From positions 1 to 64,000 of the forward strand of contig DATKMJ010000056.1 of assembly GCA_035541935.1 (NCBI GenBank): DNA of 64,000 nucleotides, in the 5' to 3' direction. The first letter of the stretch is position 1, and every line of letters begins with the position of its first letter. Positions 34,228 through 44,947 of the stretch are shown one piece after another. The notes under the pieces were generated by a model, which was not told the DNA's origin, ran no database searches, and saw only the letters and a program-made list of their open reading frames with translations. Origin of the DNA: Candidatus Binatia bacterium (GTDB taxonomy: Bacteria; Vulcanimicrobiota; Vulcanimicrobiia; Vulcanimicrobiales; Vulcanimicrobiaceae). A program made the position numbers and the translations under genes.

Positions 34228-35043
34228 TTATCGTTGGCAGCGCCGGCACCACCACGTCCCGCGCTGCGCGAGCACGGTGCGCACGATGCGGCCGGTGCCG
34301 CAGCGGGGACAGAGACTGCCCCCTTTTCCGTAGACCGAGAGGTTGTTCTGGAAACCACCTTGCAGTCCGTCGGCGTCTACGTAGTCGTCGACGCTCGTTC
34401 CGCGCATCTTCACTGCGCGTTGGAGAACGTCGACGATCGCGCGACGTAAGCGGTACGCCGCCGGTTTCGTCAATCTCCCGGCGGGCCGGCTCGGACGAAT
34501 CCGAGCCTCCCAGAGCGCCTCGCACGCATAGATGTTACCGATGCCTGCGATGCGCCGCTGATCGAGGAGCAAGGCCTTGATCGGCGTCGTCCGCCCCGAC
34601 AGCATACCGATAAAGGCTTTCGGTGTAAAGCCTGAACCGAGCGGCTCGACGCCCAGCTCGGCGTCCCACGCCTCCCCCTGGCGCACGAGGCGCATTCGGC
34701 CGAACGTCCGCACGTCGGAGAAGCGCAGCCGCGAGCCGTCCGTGAACCGCAAGACGACGTGCGTCGCCGGCCACTCGGGCGCGCCGTCCCGCGCGACGAC
34801 GAGCCGGCCGGTCATGCGCAGACTCGTCACGAGCGCCTCGCCCGTGGCGAGCGCGATCACGGCATACTTCCCTCGACGGTCGACGCGGGCGACGCGCTTG
34901 CCTCGAACCGCGCGTTCGAAACGCACGTTCGGCGGCGCGACGACGATCCGCGCCAGCCGGACCTCAGCCCCTTCGATCGTCTTGCCGACGATCGAGCGGC
35001 GCAACCCGCGCACGATCGTCTCGACTTCGGGCAGCTCGGGCAC
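34228..35043 (-). CDS. mutM: Formamidopyrimidine-DNA glycosylase (Fpg)
   Basis: Base-excision repair enzyme for 8-oxoguanine, with AP lyase activity. It is 271 residues with a GTG start. The N-terminal catalytic proline is in MPELPEVETIVRGLRR. A Lys after GRLVVARD, the helix-two-turn-helix RRIAGIGNIYACEALWEARI and the C-terminal zinc finger C-x2-C-x16-C-x2-C (LCPRCGTGRIVRT, WWCRRCQR) are intact. It lies 3 bases after DUF192. Confidence 0.96.
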   Translation of the reverse strand: MPELPEVETIVRGLRRSIVGKTIEGAEVRLARIVVAPPNVRFERAVRGKRVARVDRRGKYAVIALATGEALVTSLRMTGRLVVARDGAPEWPATHVVLRFTDGSRLRFSDVRTFGRMRLVRQGEAWDAELGVEPLGSGFTPKAFIGMLSGRTTPIKALLLDQRRIAGIGNIYACEALWEARIRPSRPAGRLTKPAAYRLRRAIVDVLQRAVKMRGTSVDDYVDADGLQGGFQNNLSVYGKGGSLCPRCGTGRIVRTVLAQRGTWWCRRCQR

Positions 35044-35046
35044 GCG

Positions 35047-35469
35047 TTAGTTCGCCGAGGTGAGAGAGCGCGGAAGCGCGAGCTTGATGCCCGGCGCGAT
35101 GCCGTCGGCGGCGGCCTCTCCCGCGTGCAGTTCGATCACGTACTCTCCCTGGGCCGATTCGAGCGGAATCCGATCGTCGGGAAGCGCGGGCGCCACGACC
35201 GGGACTCTCGCGAAGACCTTGCGCACCGTGCCGTCGGCCGCCACGAAGATCATGTCGAGCGAAACGAGGGTGTTCTTCATCCAGAAACTGATCTCGTCGT
35301 CGCTATCGAAGACGAAGATCATCCCGGTGTGCGGCGGCACCGACGTGCGATTCATCAGCCCGTGTTCGCGCTGCGCTTCGGTTCGCGCGACCTCGAGCGT
35401 CAGGTCGGCCTTCGGCGCGTGAACCACGACCGTTTGCAGTGCGGCGAGCAGCGCCGCCAACTCACGCAT
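35047..35469 (-). CDS. DUF192 family protein
   Basis: A 140-residue protein of the DUF192 family, function unknown. The family core is clear: LEVARTEAQREHGLMNRTSVPPHTGMIFVF, then SFWMKNTLVSLDMIFVAADGTV and YVIELHAGEAAADGIAPG. The N-terminal MRELAALLAALQTVVV may be a short signal or membrane segment, as many members are exported. The start overlaps the end of polA by 8 bases and mutM follows by 3, so it is part of a repair-type operon, but no repair role is implied. Confidence 0.9.
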   Translation of the reverse strand: MRELAALLAALQTVVVHAPKADLTLEVARTEAQREHGLMNRTSVPPHTGMIFVFDSDDEISFWMKNTLVSLDMIFVAADGTVRKVFARVPVVAPALPDDRIPLESAQGEYVIELHAGEAAADGIAPGIKLALPRSLTSAN

Positions 35470-38083
35470 GCGTCAGGCGCTCTCCGGGGATCGGCTCGAC
35501 GTCGTACCAGCTGCGTCCCGATTTCAGCGTCACCTCGAGCGGCACCGAGAGCGAATATGCGTGCTCCATGTGCTCGCGCACGAGCTTCGCCGCGTCGCCC
35601 ACGTGCGCGGCGCGGACTTCGAAGATCAGCTCGTCGTGAATCTGCAGAAGCATCGCGGCGTCGAGTCCCGACTCCGCGAGCGCGCGGTCGATCTTCACCA
35701 TCGCGAGCTTCATGAGGTCCGCCGCGCTCCCTTGCAGCGGAGCGTTGGTCGCCTCGCGTTCCGCGGCGGCGCGCAGCATGTAGTTCCCCGACGTCAATCC
35801 CGGCATATATCGCCGTCGCCCGAGGAGCGTCGAGACGTATCCCTTCGCGCGTCCCTCTTCGAGCGTGCGGTCGATGTAGGCGCGCACGTCGGGGAAACGC
35901 GCGAAGTACGCGGTGGTGATCTCCTTCGCTTCGGCGCGGCTGATCTCGAGCCGCGCGGCGAGACCGAAATCCGACATGCCGTAGAAGAGCCCGAAGTTCA
36001 CGCTCTTGGCCATGCGACGCTGATTCGGGTCGACGCTCCCCTCGGGCGGAATGTTGAAGATTTGGCGAGCCGTGAAGTCGTGCACGTCCTGCCCTTCCTC
36101 GAACGCCGAGCGCATCGCGGCGTCGCCGGAGAGGTGCGCCATCAGCCGCAACTCGATCTGGCTGTAATCGGCCGCGAGCAGAACGTGCTCGTCGTCGCGC
36201 GCGACGAAGGCGCGGCGGATGCGGCGGCCCAGTTCGCCGCGCACGGGGATGTTCTGCAGATTCGGATTCGTCGACGAGAGCCGCCCGGTCGCCGTCGCGG
36301 TCTGATTGAACTCGGTGCGCAAGCGGCCGTCCCGCGGGTCGACGAGCTGCGGTATGACGTCGATGTAGGTATTCTTCAGCTTCGTCACCTCGCGCCATTC
36401 GAGCACGAGCGCGCAGATCGGATACTCGCGCGCCAGGCCTTGCAGCACTTCCACTCCCGTCGCCCAGCCGGTCTTCGTCTTCTTGCCGCCGGGAATGCCG
36501 AGCTTCCCGAAGAGCACCTTGCCGAGTTGCTGCGGCGAGCCGATGTTGAACTCTTCGCCCGCGAAATCGTGAATGCGCCGCTGCAGACGAGTCGCCGCCT
36601 TCTCCACCTCGTCGCCGACCGCGTGCAGCTCGCGCAGATCGATGCTGACGCCGGCCGATTCCATCTTCGCCAGCACCGGCGCGAGCGGAACTTCGACGTT
36701 CTCGTACAGGTCGAGCTGGTCGCGAGCCGCGAGCTCTTCGCGCGCGCGGCCGACGAGTTGAAAGGCCGCGTCGGCACGAGCGGCCGGGTCGTCGGGAAGC
36801 CCCAGATGCAGCAGCGCCTGCGCGGCGTCTTCGATATCCGCGTAGCCGCGCGCCGGATCGAGCAGGTGCGCTGCGATCATCGCGTCGTCGGAGAATCGCG
36901 CGTTGCGGACGCCGCCCTCGCGCAGGGCGTGAAGCATCGCCTTCGCGTCGTAGGCGCCGGCCGCCGTTCGCGAAGCGAAGATCTTCTCGATCGCGTCGCG
37001 GACGTTCTCGCGTGCGAGCGCGGCGCGCGCGAAGCTCATCGCCTCGCCCGCCTTCGCCGCGACCGCGACCGCGTCGCCGTTCAGCGCGAAGACGACGCGC
37101 TGCGCGCCGGCCATCTCCGTTACATCGCGCGCGAGCAGGGCGAACTCGGGCGGATCGACCGAGGAAACGTAACTGCGATACGCACCCGTTACTTTCGCGC
37201 TCTCGTCGAAGAGCGGCAGATCCGCGGGCGGCTGCAGGCGCGCGAGCAGCGTCTTGAACTCCAGTTCGCCGTAGAGCGGGTAGAGCGCGGCGTCCGAGGG
37301 CTGGCGATAGCGGCTGCCCTCCCAGTCGATCGAGAGCGGCAGGTCGCGGCGCACGAGCGAGACCGCCCGGCAGAGCGCCGCCTGCGCGCCGTACTCGCGC
37401 ACGAGCCGTTCGAGTTTCTCGCTGCCGGCAAGACTCGGATCGGCGACGAGAGCGTCGAGCGAACCCGCGCTCTGCAAGAGGCGGCTCGCGGTCTTCTCGC
37501 CCACGCCGGGGATGCCGGGAAGATTATCCGATGGATCGCCTTTGAGCCCGCGATAGTCGGGCAGTTGCGCGGGATCGAGACCGAAACGCTCGCGCACGGC
37601 TTCCGGATCGTAACGCCCCAACTCGGTGATGCCGCGGCGCGTCGTGAGAACGGTCGTCCGATCGTCGACGATCTGTAGGAGATCGAGGTCGCCGGTGACG
37701 ACGATCGTCTGCTCGCCGGCCTCTTCGGCTTGGCGCGCGAGCGTCGCGATGACGTCGTCCGCTTCTTGCCCCTCGATCTCGACGATCGGAATGCCGTACG
37801 TGTCGAGCACGCGCCGCACGAGCGCGAACTGGCTGCGCAGCTCGTCGGGCATCGCTTCGCGCTGCGCCTTGTACTCGGCGAAGAGCGCGACGCGTTCCGC
37901 CGGCATCCCTTTGTCGAACGCCGCGATGACGTGCGTCGGCTTCTCGTCGGCGATCAATTTATTCAGCATCATCGTGAAGCCGTAGACGGCGTTGATCGGC
38001 ACGCCCTTGCTCGTCGTCAATCCGGGAAGCGCGAAGAATGCGCGATAGACGAGGCCGTAGGTGTCGAGGAGCATCAGCGCCAT
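35462..38083 (-). CDS. polA: DNA polymerase I
   Basis: Repair and Okazaki-fragment polymerase, 873 residues from the ATG at 38081-38083 (GAGGT upstream). The N-terminal 5'-3' exonuclease has LLDTYGLVYRAFFALPGL and GLKGDPSDNLPGIPGVGEKTA. The middle 3'-5' exonuclease-like domain lacks clear DEDD residues, as in Taq-type enzymes. The family A palm shows ATGRLSSTNPNLQNIPVR, LLAADYSQIELRLMAHLSGD (motif A), RRMAKSVNFGLFYGMS (motif B) and LLQIHDELIFEV (motif C). It follows the macroglobulin-like gene by 5 bases. Confidence 0.96.
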   Translation of the reverse strand: MALMLLDTYGLVYRAFFALPGLTTSKGVPINAVYGFTMMLNKLIADEKPTHVIAAFDKGMPAERVALFAEYKAQREAMPDELRSQFALVRRVLDTYGIPIVEIEGQEADDVIATLARQAEEAGEQTIVVTGDLDLLQIVDDRTTVLTTRRGITELGRYDPEAVRERFGLDPAQLPDYRGLKGDPSDNLPGIPGVGEKTASRLLQSAGSLDALVADPSLAGSEKLERLVREYGAQAALCRAVSLVRRDLPLSIDWEGSRYRQPSDAALYPLYGELEFKTLLARLQPPADLPLFDESAKVTGAYRSYVSSVDPPEFALLARDVTEMAGAQRVVFALNGDAVAVAAKAGEAMSFARAALARENVRDAIEKIFASRTAAGAYDAKAMLHALREGGVRNARFSDDAMIAAHLLDPARGYADIEDAAQALLHLGLPDDPAARADAAFQLVGRAREELAARDQLDLYENVEVPLAPVLAKMESAGVSIDLRELHAVGDEVEKAATRLQRRIHDFAGEEFNIGSPQQLGKVLFGKLGIPGGKKTKTGWATGVEVLQGLAREYPICALVLEWREVTKLKNTYIDVIPQLVDPRDGRLRTEFNQTATATGRLSSTNPNLQNIPVRGELGRRIRRAFVARDDEHVLLAADYSQIELRLMAHLSGDAAMRSAFEEGQDVHDFTARQIFNIPPEGSVDPNQRRMAKSVNFGLFYGMSDFGLAARLEISRAEAKEITTAYFARFPDVRAYIDRTLEEGRAKGYVSTLLGRRRYMPGLTSGNYMLRAAAEREATNAPLQGSAADLMKLAMVKIDRALAESGLDAAMLLQIHDELIFEVRAAHVGDAAKLVREHMEHAYSLSVPLEVTLKSGRSWYDVEPIPGERLTHA

Positions 38084-38088
38084 CGCCG

Positions 38089-40437
38089 TTACCTCACCAC
38101 CACGGGGCACGAGCCCGCGCTGACGCTGCCGTCGTCGGAGATGCCGAGCACCGAAAGATCGTACCGTCCGCTGCGCGAGGGCATCTCGACCGCGAGCGCG
38201 TTGCCTGCCGCGCGCGCGACGCTCCACGAGACCGCTTCGCTCTCCGCCTGCGAGAGCGAGAGCTCCGGCGGCGGCTGCGTGCGGCGAACGAAGCCGAGCA
38301 CCTGCGCGTGTTCGCCGGTCGAGTCCACCCACGGATGCCACGTCAGCGACGCCGGCGCGCTGTTCTGCGTCGTCGTCACGCCGACCGCGATCAGCGCGGG
38401 CGCCGAAGCGAAGAGCGCGCTGCCCGAAGGCACGCCGCGGCTGATCCGCACGACGTACGTTCCCGCACCCGAAGCGCCGCCATTCAACGCAAGCTTGGCC
38501 GATTCGCCCGGCGCAAACTCCGCGCTAGGGAGCGACAGCGCGACGGCGTGCGCGCGCCCCGGGCCCGAGAGCGAGAGCGGCATGGAGGTCCACTCGATCG
38601 CGCCGTCGCGCACGAAGGCCGCACCGACGCGCACCTCTCCCGTTGCGTCGGTGGCGCGAAGGCGCGCCGTCGCAGTTCCATCCGACGTTCGCACGACGCG
38701 TTCCCAAACGCCGAGCGCGCTCTCGAACGTGATCACCGCGGTGCCCTGCGAGCCGGCCAGGCTCGCGTTGACGGTCACGTCTTCGTCGGAACGGTAGCCG
38801 CCGCGGTCGACCGCAAGACGAACGTTCGTATCGGCGCCGTCGCTCGCCGGCGTCGCCCCGTGCGGATCTATGCGCACCTGCGCCGCGTCCATCGCGCGGC
38901 CGCCGCGTTCGACCGACGCGAAGAGAAAGTTCGTGCCGAGATCCGGCGACGCAAACGTCCCGCGCGCGTGACCAGCGGCGTCGAGCGCGAGCTGCTGCTG
39001 CTGGCTCGATGCGCCGTGGATGAGGTCCACGGTCACCGGTTCGTTCGCCAACGGCCGTCCGTCGAGCGTCACTGCGTAGACGTCGAAGCCGAGCGGCGTT
39101 CCGAGGCTCGCCTCGGTGCGATCCACCGTCAGGCGCACCACCGCCTGCGCCGTCGGAACGACGACCCGCGTGTGCGCGGTCGCACCGCCGGATTCGACCC
39201 GCACGCCGTACGTCGAGGCGAGCCCGTCGTTCGGCCGAGGAATCGCAACCGTTGCGTTTCCGGCGTCGTCCGTGCGCACGGAACCGTCGAACCATTGCTC
39301 CGTTCCCCACGGCGCGTTCGCGCCGGCGGCGCCGGCATCGATGTGCGGCGATCGAACGACGGTGACGTGGACGACCGCGCCGCCGCGTGACGAGTGCACC
39401 GAGAGCGGAACGTCCTGGCGCGCGTCGCAGCTCTCGTTACACGCCGCGTTCACCGAAAGCGATAGACCGCCGGCGTTCGCATCCACGTAAACGCTCGCAC
39501 CGCCGACGCCGCCGGCCGCTTGCGCCAGCACGGCGTACTCGCCCCCGGCGGCGTTCTCGGGAACCGTGAACGAGGCCGCGAACGCGCCCGCCTCGTCGAG
39601 CGGAACGCGCTGCTCTCCGATCGAGGCCGGGCCGGTGCGAAGCGAAACGGTCGCGCTTCCGGCGCTCGCGCGGAAGACGCCGCGCACGCGCGTTCGCGCG
39701 AAGCCTACCACGCGCACGACGTCGCCGGCGTGGACGACCGCGGAGTCGGTTCGCACGCCGACGATCGTCGAGGGCACCGGCGCCTGCGGAAGCAGGCTCA
39801 AGAACGCATAGCTCGCTCCCCACTGCGCGAGCGCGAAGACCGGCCGGTCGGAACGCGTCCAGCGCACGAGGCCCTGCCCGTCGGTCGTCGCCGTCGCGAA
39901 ACCGCGGTCCACGACGAACTGCACGCGCATCCGCGAGAGCGGGATGCCCGTCCCGAGGTCCGCTCCATAGAGCAGCAGTTCCTTCGGCGTCTCCTTTAAT
40001 AGAAGGCCGACGCGCGAGCGATTGATCCACACCTGCTCGCCGACGTTGCCGCGCCGCGCTTCGACGACGAAGAAGCCCTCGCGCGAGCCGAGCGGCACGT
40101 CGACCTCGTTCGATTGAAACTGGTACCCGCCCGGCGGCGTGTAGTTAAAGGAGAGCACGGCGCGACGGTGCGCGGTGACGATCGCGCGCGGGCTGAAGTT
40201 CGACCCCGCCGTGAGAACGTCGGCCGGATCCACCTTATAGACGGAGAATGCGACGGGCGCGCTTGAGTAGGTGTCCAGGCGAACCGCGGTCGGCTTCCAC
40301 GGCACGCTCGAGTCGGCAGCGAAGAGCTCGAAGTACGCGTCCAGCCTGTGAAGATCGACGATCGGCCGCTCGGCTCGAACGGGCGCGACGCAGACGGCGA
40401 CGGCAAGAACGACTCCGAGAAGACGGGCGAGCAGCAT
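38089..40437 (-). CDS. Secreted macroglobulin (MG2)-like multi-domain protein
   Basis: A 782-residue exported protein from the ATG at 40435-40437 (GGAGA upstream); the frame beyond is unsupported. Signal peptide MLLARLLGVVLAVAVCVAPVRA, then a chain of Ig-like beta domains. PGGYQFQSNEVDVPLGSREGFFVVEAR, GVRTDSAVVHAGDVVRVVGFARTRV and TVDRTEASLGTPLGFDVYAVTLDGRPLANEPVTVDL resemble MG domains of bacterial alpha-2-macroglobulins. It is about half the usual length and I see no thioester CXEQ motif, so protease trapping of the classical kind is unlikely. It lies upstream of polA, probably co-transcribed. Confidence 0.65.
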   Translation of the reverse strand: MLLARLLGVVLAVAVCVAPVRAERPIVDLHRLDAYFELFAADSSVPWKPTAVRLDTYSSAPVAFSVYKVDPADVLTAGSNFSPRAIVTAHRRAVLSFNYTPPGGYQFQSNEVDVPLGSREGFFVVEARRGNVGEQVWINRSRVGLLLKETPKELLLYGADLGTGIPLSRMRVQFVVDRGFATATTDGQGLVRWTRSDRPVFALAQWGASYAFLSLLPQAPVPSTIVGVRTDSAVVHAGDVVRVVGFARTRVRGVFRASAGSATVSLRTGPASIGEQRVPLDEAGAFAASFTVPENAAGGEYAVLAQAAGGVGGASVYVDANAGGLSLSVNAACNESCDARQDVPLSVHSSRGGAVVHVTVVRSPHIDAGAAGANAPWGTEQWFDGSVRTDDAGNATVAIPRPNDGLASTYGVRVESGGATAHTRVVVPTAQAVVRLTVDRTEASLGTPLGFDVYAVTLDGRPLANEPVTVDLIHGASSQQQQLALDAAGHARGTFASPDLGTNFLFASVERGGRAMDAAQVRIDPHGATPASDGADTNVRLAVDRGGYRSDEDVTVNASLAGSQGTAVITFESALGVWERVVRTSDGTATARLRATDATGEVRVGAAFVRDGAIEWTSMPLSLSGPGRAHAVALSLPSAEFAPGESAKLALNGGASGAGTYVVRISRGVPSGSALFASAPALIAVGVTTTQNSAPASLTWHPWVDSTGEHAQVLGFVRRTQPPPELSLSQAESEAVSWSVARAAGNALAVEMPSRSGRYDLSVLGISDDGSVSAGSCPVVVR

Positions 40438-40490
40438 GCGTCTCCGCTGCTTCGGCAGGTCGAAGTGCGAAGCCCGCGTAAGCGAACGGC

Positions 40491-40658
40491 GTGGACGAAC
40501 CCGCGGCAGGAGAGCACCCGACCTCGACGCGATGCCGTTTCTGCGGCTTCGCAGAGGGCCCGAGCGATGCGCGCAGCGTGCGCGAGAAGGCGCACTTTCA
40601 AGTCGTCGTCGCCTGTGGATCGTGCGGCCATCCGTTTGCCGTTCTTTCGCGTAACTGA
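40491..40658 (+). CDS. Small zinc-ribbon protein
   Basis: A 55-residue frame beginning GTG and containing two knuckles: RCRFCGFAEGPSDA (C15, C18) and VACGSCGHPFAVLSRN (C42, C45), separated by REKAHFQVVV. The four Cys in two CxxC pairs form a standard zinc ribbon. Codon use is normal and there is a stop 2 bases before the next gene (TTG at 40661), so the two are likely one transcript. The ribosome binding site is weak. It is divergent from the macroglobulin-like gene with a 53-base gap. Function unknown; transcription or translation accessory roles are common for such proteins. Confidence 0.7.
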   Translation: MDEPAAGEHPTSTRCRFCGFAEGPSDARSVREKAHFQVVVACGSCGHPFAVLSRN

Positions 40659-40660
40659 TT

Positions 40661-41212
40661 TTGATTCGACGCAACGTTTTCGCCGCGGCCATCGCCGCCT
40701 CGCTCCTGACGAGCGGGGCGCCCGCGTTCGCCGCACCGACGCCGAAGCCGAGCCCGCATCCGACGCAGCTCGGCGTTCACATGCCCAACGTTCCGCTGCA
40801 CACCGAAGTCGTCGTCGAGGTGAACAAGAAGGGTCAGGTCGTGCGCGTGAAGTCTACGAAGCCGTGCAAGGTGCAGTCGTTTAACCTGCAGACGTACGGT
40901 AACGCGCTGCAGATGTGGATCCGCCATCCCGACGGCAGCGCCCAAGTCGGCCTCTATCGCGTCACGTACGATTACGATCCGAAGTCGCAGCAGGTGACGC
41001 GAAAGGTCGCGATCATCTCCCCCGGCGGGAACTGGGGCGACGAACCGGGTGCGGCAAACGTCATGATCGAGATGGCGAAGAAGCAGGCCGAAGATGCCGC
41101 GAAGCACGAGCAGCAGCTGCAACAGCAGCAGAACGCGAAGCTGCCCTCGCTCAACGAGATTCGCGGCGTTCCGACCTCGCGTCCGTCGCCCAGCGCAACG
41201 CTGCCGCCCTAA
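40661..41212 (+). CDS. Secreted protein of unknown function
   Basis: A 183-residue protein starting at TTG. A signal peptide ending at about AFAAP (residue 25) is followed by a Pro-rich linker, then a small beta-rich domain (TEVVVEVNKKGQVVRVKSTKPCKVQSFNLQTYGNALQMWIRHPDG...VGLYRVTYDYDPKSQQVTRKV) reminiscent of TonB-like C-terminal or energy-transducer folds, though not convincingly. The C-terminus has a Gln/Lys helix (KKQAEDAAKHEQQLQQQQ) that could form a coiled coil, then a Pro-rich tail. It has no recognised family. Confidence 0.7.
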   Translation: MIRRNVFAAAIAASLLTSGAPAFAAPTPKPSPHPTQLGVHMPNVPLHTEVVVEVNKKGQVVRVKSTKPCKVQSFNLQTYGNALQMWIRHPDGSAQVGLYRVTYDYDPKSQQVTRKVAIISPGGNWGDEPGAANVMIEMAKKQAEDAAKHEQQLQQQQNAKLPSLNEIRGVPTSRPSPSATLPP

Positions 41213-41220
41213 CCGCCGGC

Positions 41221-42078
41221 TTGCGGTTCGTCAGTTACCGCTCGCCCGGCGGGCAATCGCGCCCGGGCATCCTGGAAGGCCCGAACGACGGCACCGCGAT
41301 TCGCCGGATCGCCGCGTCGAGCATGCGCGAGTATATCGCGCTTCCGCCCGAAGAGCGGCTCGCGCTCCATACGACGGAGCTAATTCCACGCTCGAGCGTC
41401 GCGCTCGACGCGCCGGTTCGTCCGTCGCGTAACGTCTTCTGCGTCGGGCGCAACTACCTCGAACACGCGAGAGAGGGCGCGCGCGCCGCGGGACGCGAGC
41501 TGAAGCTCCCAACGGCTCCGACCTTCTTCACGAAAGCGCCGACCGCGATCGCCGCACCGGGCGCACGGCTCGAGTTCGAGGCGCGCGTCTCGCGCGAGTA
41601 CGATTACGAAGGGGAGCTGGCCGTCGTCATCGGCCGCGAGTGCAAGGACGTCTCCGAAGATGCGGCGCTCGGCGCCGTCTTCGGTTACACCGCGCTCAAC
41701 GACCTGACCGCCCGCGACCTGCAGCGGGAGCACGGCCAGTGGTTCAAAGGAAAGAGCTTGGACTTCAGCTGCCCGATCGGACCCTGCATCGTCACGCCCG
41801 ACCTCGTCGGCAATCCGCAGGCGCTCGCCATCACCGTCCACGTCAACGGCATCGAAAAGCAGCATGCCAACACCGCCGCGATGATCTTCCCGATCCCGCG
41901 TCTGATCGCCGAGCTCTCGAAGGGAATGACGCTCCTTCCCGGCGACGTCATCGCCACCGGCACGCCCGAAGGCGTCGGTTTCGCGCGTAACCCGCCCGAG
42001 TTTCTGGCCGACGGCGACGTCGTGGATCTCTGGATCGAGAACGTCGGACACCTCGTCAACACGATCGCCGTCTCGTAG
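41221..42078 (+). CDS. Fumarylacetoacetate hydrolase (FAH) family protein
   Basis: Metal-dependent C-C hydrolase, decarboxylase or isomerase fold, 285 residues from the TTG at 41221; earlier in-frame sequence overlaps the previous gene. FAH motifs are VFCVGRNYLEHARE, FFTKAPTAIAAPGA, the metal Glu in YDYEGELAVVIGRE, GYTALNDLTARDLQ, WFKGKSLDFSCPIGPCIV and LLPGDVIATGTPEGVGFARNPPEFLADGDVV. The substrate cannot be told; oxaloacetate tautomerase, acylpyruvase and 2-hydroxyhepta-2,4-diene-1,7-dioate isomerase are all possible. It precedes the transhydrogenase genes by 45 bases. Confidence 0.9.
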   Translation: MRFVSYRSPGGQSRPGILEGPNDGTAIRRIAASSMREYIALPPEERLALHTTELIPRSSVALDAPVRPSRNVFCVGRNYLEHAREGARAAGRELKLPTAPTFFTKAPTAIAAPGARLEFEARVSREYDYEGELAVVIGRECKDVSEDAALGAVFGYTALNDLTARDLQREHGQWFKGKSLDFSCPIGPCIVTPDLVGNPQALAITVHVNGIEKQHANTAAMIFPIPRLIAELSKGMTLLPGDVIATGTPEGVGFARNPPEFLADGDVVDLWIENVGHLVNTIAVS

Positions 42079-42123
42079 CGCTCCGAAGGGCGCCGTAACC
42101 CCCAAGCCGTATCATCGGGGGCT

Positions 42124-43245
42124 ATGATCGTTGCCGTTCCTCGCGAGGCCGCGGTAAAGGAGCGCAGGGTGGCGCTCGTGCCCGAGACCGTCGCGCGCTT
42201 CGCGAAGCTGGGCGTGAGCGTCTGCGTGCAGCGCGGCGCGGGCGACGCGGCCGCGTTCCCCGACGACCTCTACGCGACCGCGGGCGCAACGTTCGCCGAC
42301 GACGCGGCGTCGCTCGCCGCGCAGGCCGACGTCCTCGTCGGGGTCGGACGCCCGAGCGACGACGTGCTGGGCGCGCTGCGCGCAGGCAGCGTGGTCGTCG
42401 GATTTCTCAATCCTCTCGGCGATCCGGCGTACGTCTCGCGTCTCGCGGATGCCAAGGTAACGGCGCTCGCGATGGAGATGATACCGCGCATCACCCGCGC
42501 GCAGTCCATGGACGCGCTCTCGTCACAGAGCAACATCGCGGGATATAAGGCCGTCTTGCTCGCCGCCGCCACGCTGCCGAAGTTCTTTCCGATGCTTACG
42601 ACCGCGGCCGGAACGATCGCGCCGGCGAAGGTGCTTGTGCTCGGCGCCGGCGTCGCCGGATTGCAGGCGATCGCCACCGCGCGGCGGCTCGGCGCCGTCG
42701 TCAGCGGTTACGACGTGCGTGCCGTCGTGAAGGAGCAAGTCCTCTCGCTCGGCGCCGCGTTTCTCGAGTTCGACCTCGGCAGCGACGCCGAAGGCAGCGG
42801 CGGATACGCGAAGGAGCTGACGCCGGAACAGCAAGAGCGCCAGCGCGCGTGGATGGTCGAGCAGATCGGCGCGAACGACGTCGTCATCACGACCGCGCTC
42901 GTTCCCGGCCGCAAGGCGCCGGTGCTGATCACCGAAGCGGCGGTCGCGGCGATGAAACCGGGAAGCGCGATCGTCGATCTCGCCGCCGAGGCGGGCGGAA
43001 ATTGCGCGCTCACCGTTCCCAACGAGATCGTGACGACTCCGAACGGCGTCACCATCATCGGCACGACCAACCTGCCCGGCACGATGCCGGCCGACGCAAG
43101 CCGTCTCTACTCCAGAAACGTCTACGCGCTGCTCTCACCGTGGATTAGCGACGGCGTCCTTACCATAGACATGAACGACGACGTCGCCAAGGGCGCGGTG
43201 GTCGCGCGCGACGGCGCGGCGCTCGTCGGGGGAGCACAATCGTGA
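42124..43245 (+). CDS. pntA: NAD(P) transhydrogenase alpha subunit, NAD(H)-binding part
   Basis: First of three subunits of the proton-translocating transhydrogenase, which uses proton-motive force to make NADPH from NADH. It is 373 residues, the soluble dI component, with MIVAVPREAAVKERRVALVPETV, AQSMDALSSQSNIAGYKAVLLAA, the nucleotide fold VLVLGAGVAGLQAIATARRLGAVVSGYDVRA and KPGSAIVDLAAEAGGNC. The alpha subunit is split into two genes, as in Rhodospirillum and many actinobacteria. It overlaps the next gene by 4 bases. Confidence 0.95.
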   Translation: MIVAVPREAAVKERRVALVPETVARFAKLGVSVCVQRGAGDAAAFPDDLYATAGATFADDAASLAAQADVLVGVGRPSDDVLGALRAGSVVVGFLNPLGDPAYVSRLADAKVTALAMEMIPRITRAQSMDALSSQSNIAGYKAVLLAAATLPKFFPMLTTAAGTIAPAKVLVLGAGVAGLQAIATARRLGAVVSGYDVRAVVKEQVLSLGAAFLEFDLGSDAEGSGGYAKELTPEQQERQRAWMVEQIGANDVVITTALVPGRKAPVLITEAAVAAMKPGSAIVDLAAEAGGNCALTVPNEIVTTPNGVTIIGTTNLPGTMPADASRLYSRNVYALLSPWISDGVLTIDMNDDVAKGAVVARDGAALVGGAQS

Positions 43246-43552
43246 CCGACGTCTCGCATCTCCTCGAGCTGTTGACGGTCCTCGTCCTCGCGATATTCGT
43301 CGGCTTCGAGGTGATCTCGAAGGTGCCGACCACGCTGCATACGCCGCTGATGTCGGCGACGAACGCGATCCACGGCATCGTCGTCGCGGGCGCGATCGTC
43401 ATCACGGCCTCGCTCTTCGGCTCGGATGCGTTCTCGCCGGTTCTCACCGTGCTCGCCGTCGCGGCGGTGACGCTCGGCGCGATCAACGTCTTCGGTGGGT
43501 TCGCGGTGACCGAACGCATGCTGCAGATGTTCCGCCGGAAAGAGGACCGCAA

Positions 43553-43556
<4 letters not shown>
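43242..43556 (+). CDS. pntAB: NAD(P) transhydrogenase alpha subunit, membrane part
   Basis: A 104-residue membrane protein with about three helices (LLTVLVLAIFVGFEVISKVPTTLHTPLMSATNAIHGIVVAGAIVI). The segment PTTLHTPLMSATNAIHG is the conserved dII motif of the split alpha-2 subunit. GTG start overlapping the first gene; a second GTGA overlap joins it to pntB. It provides part of the proton channel with PntB. Confidence 0.95.

Positions 43557-44933
<1,377 letters not shown>

Positions 44934-44947
<14 letters not shown>

Noticed and set aside
35462-38341. An N-terminally extended polA
   Set aside because: The extra 86 residues are a shadow of the upstream gene; the ATG at 38083 has a ribosome binding site and begins the 5' nuclease domain.
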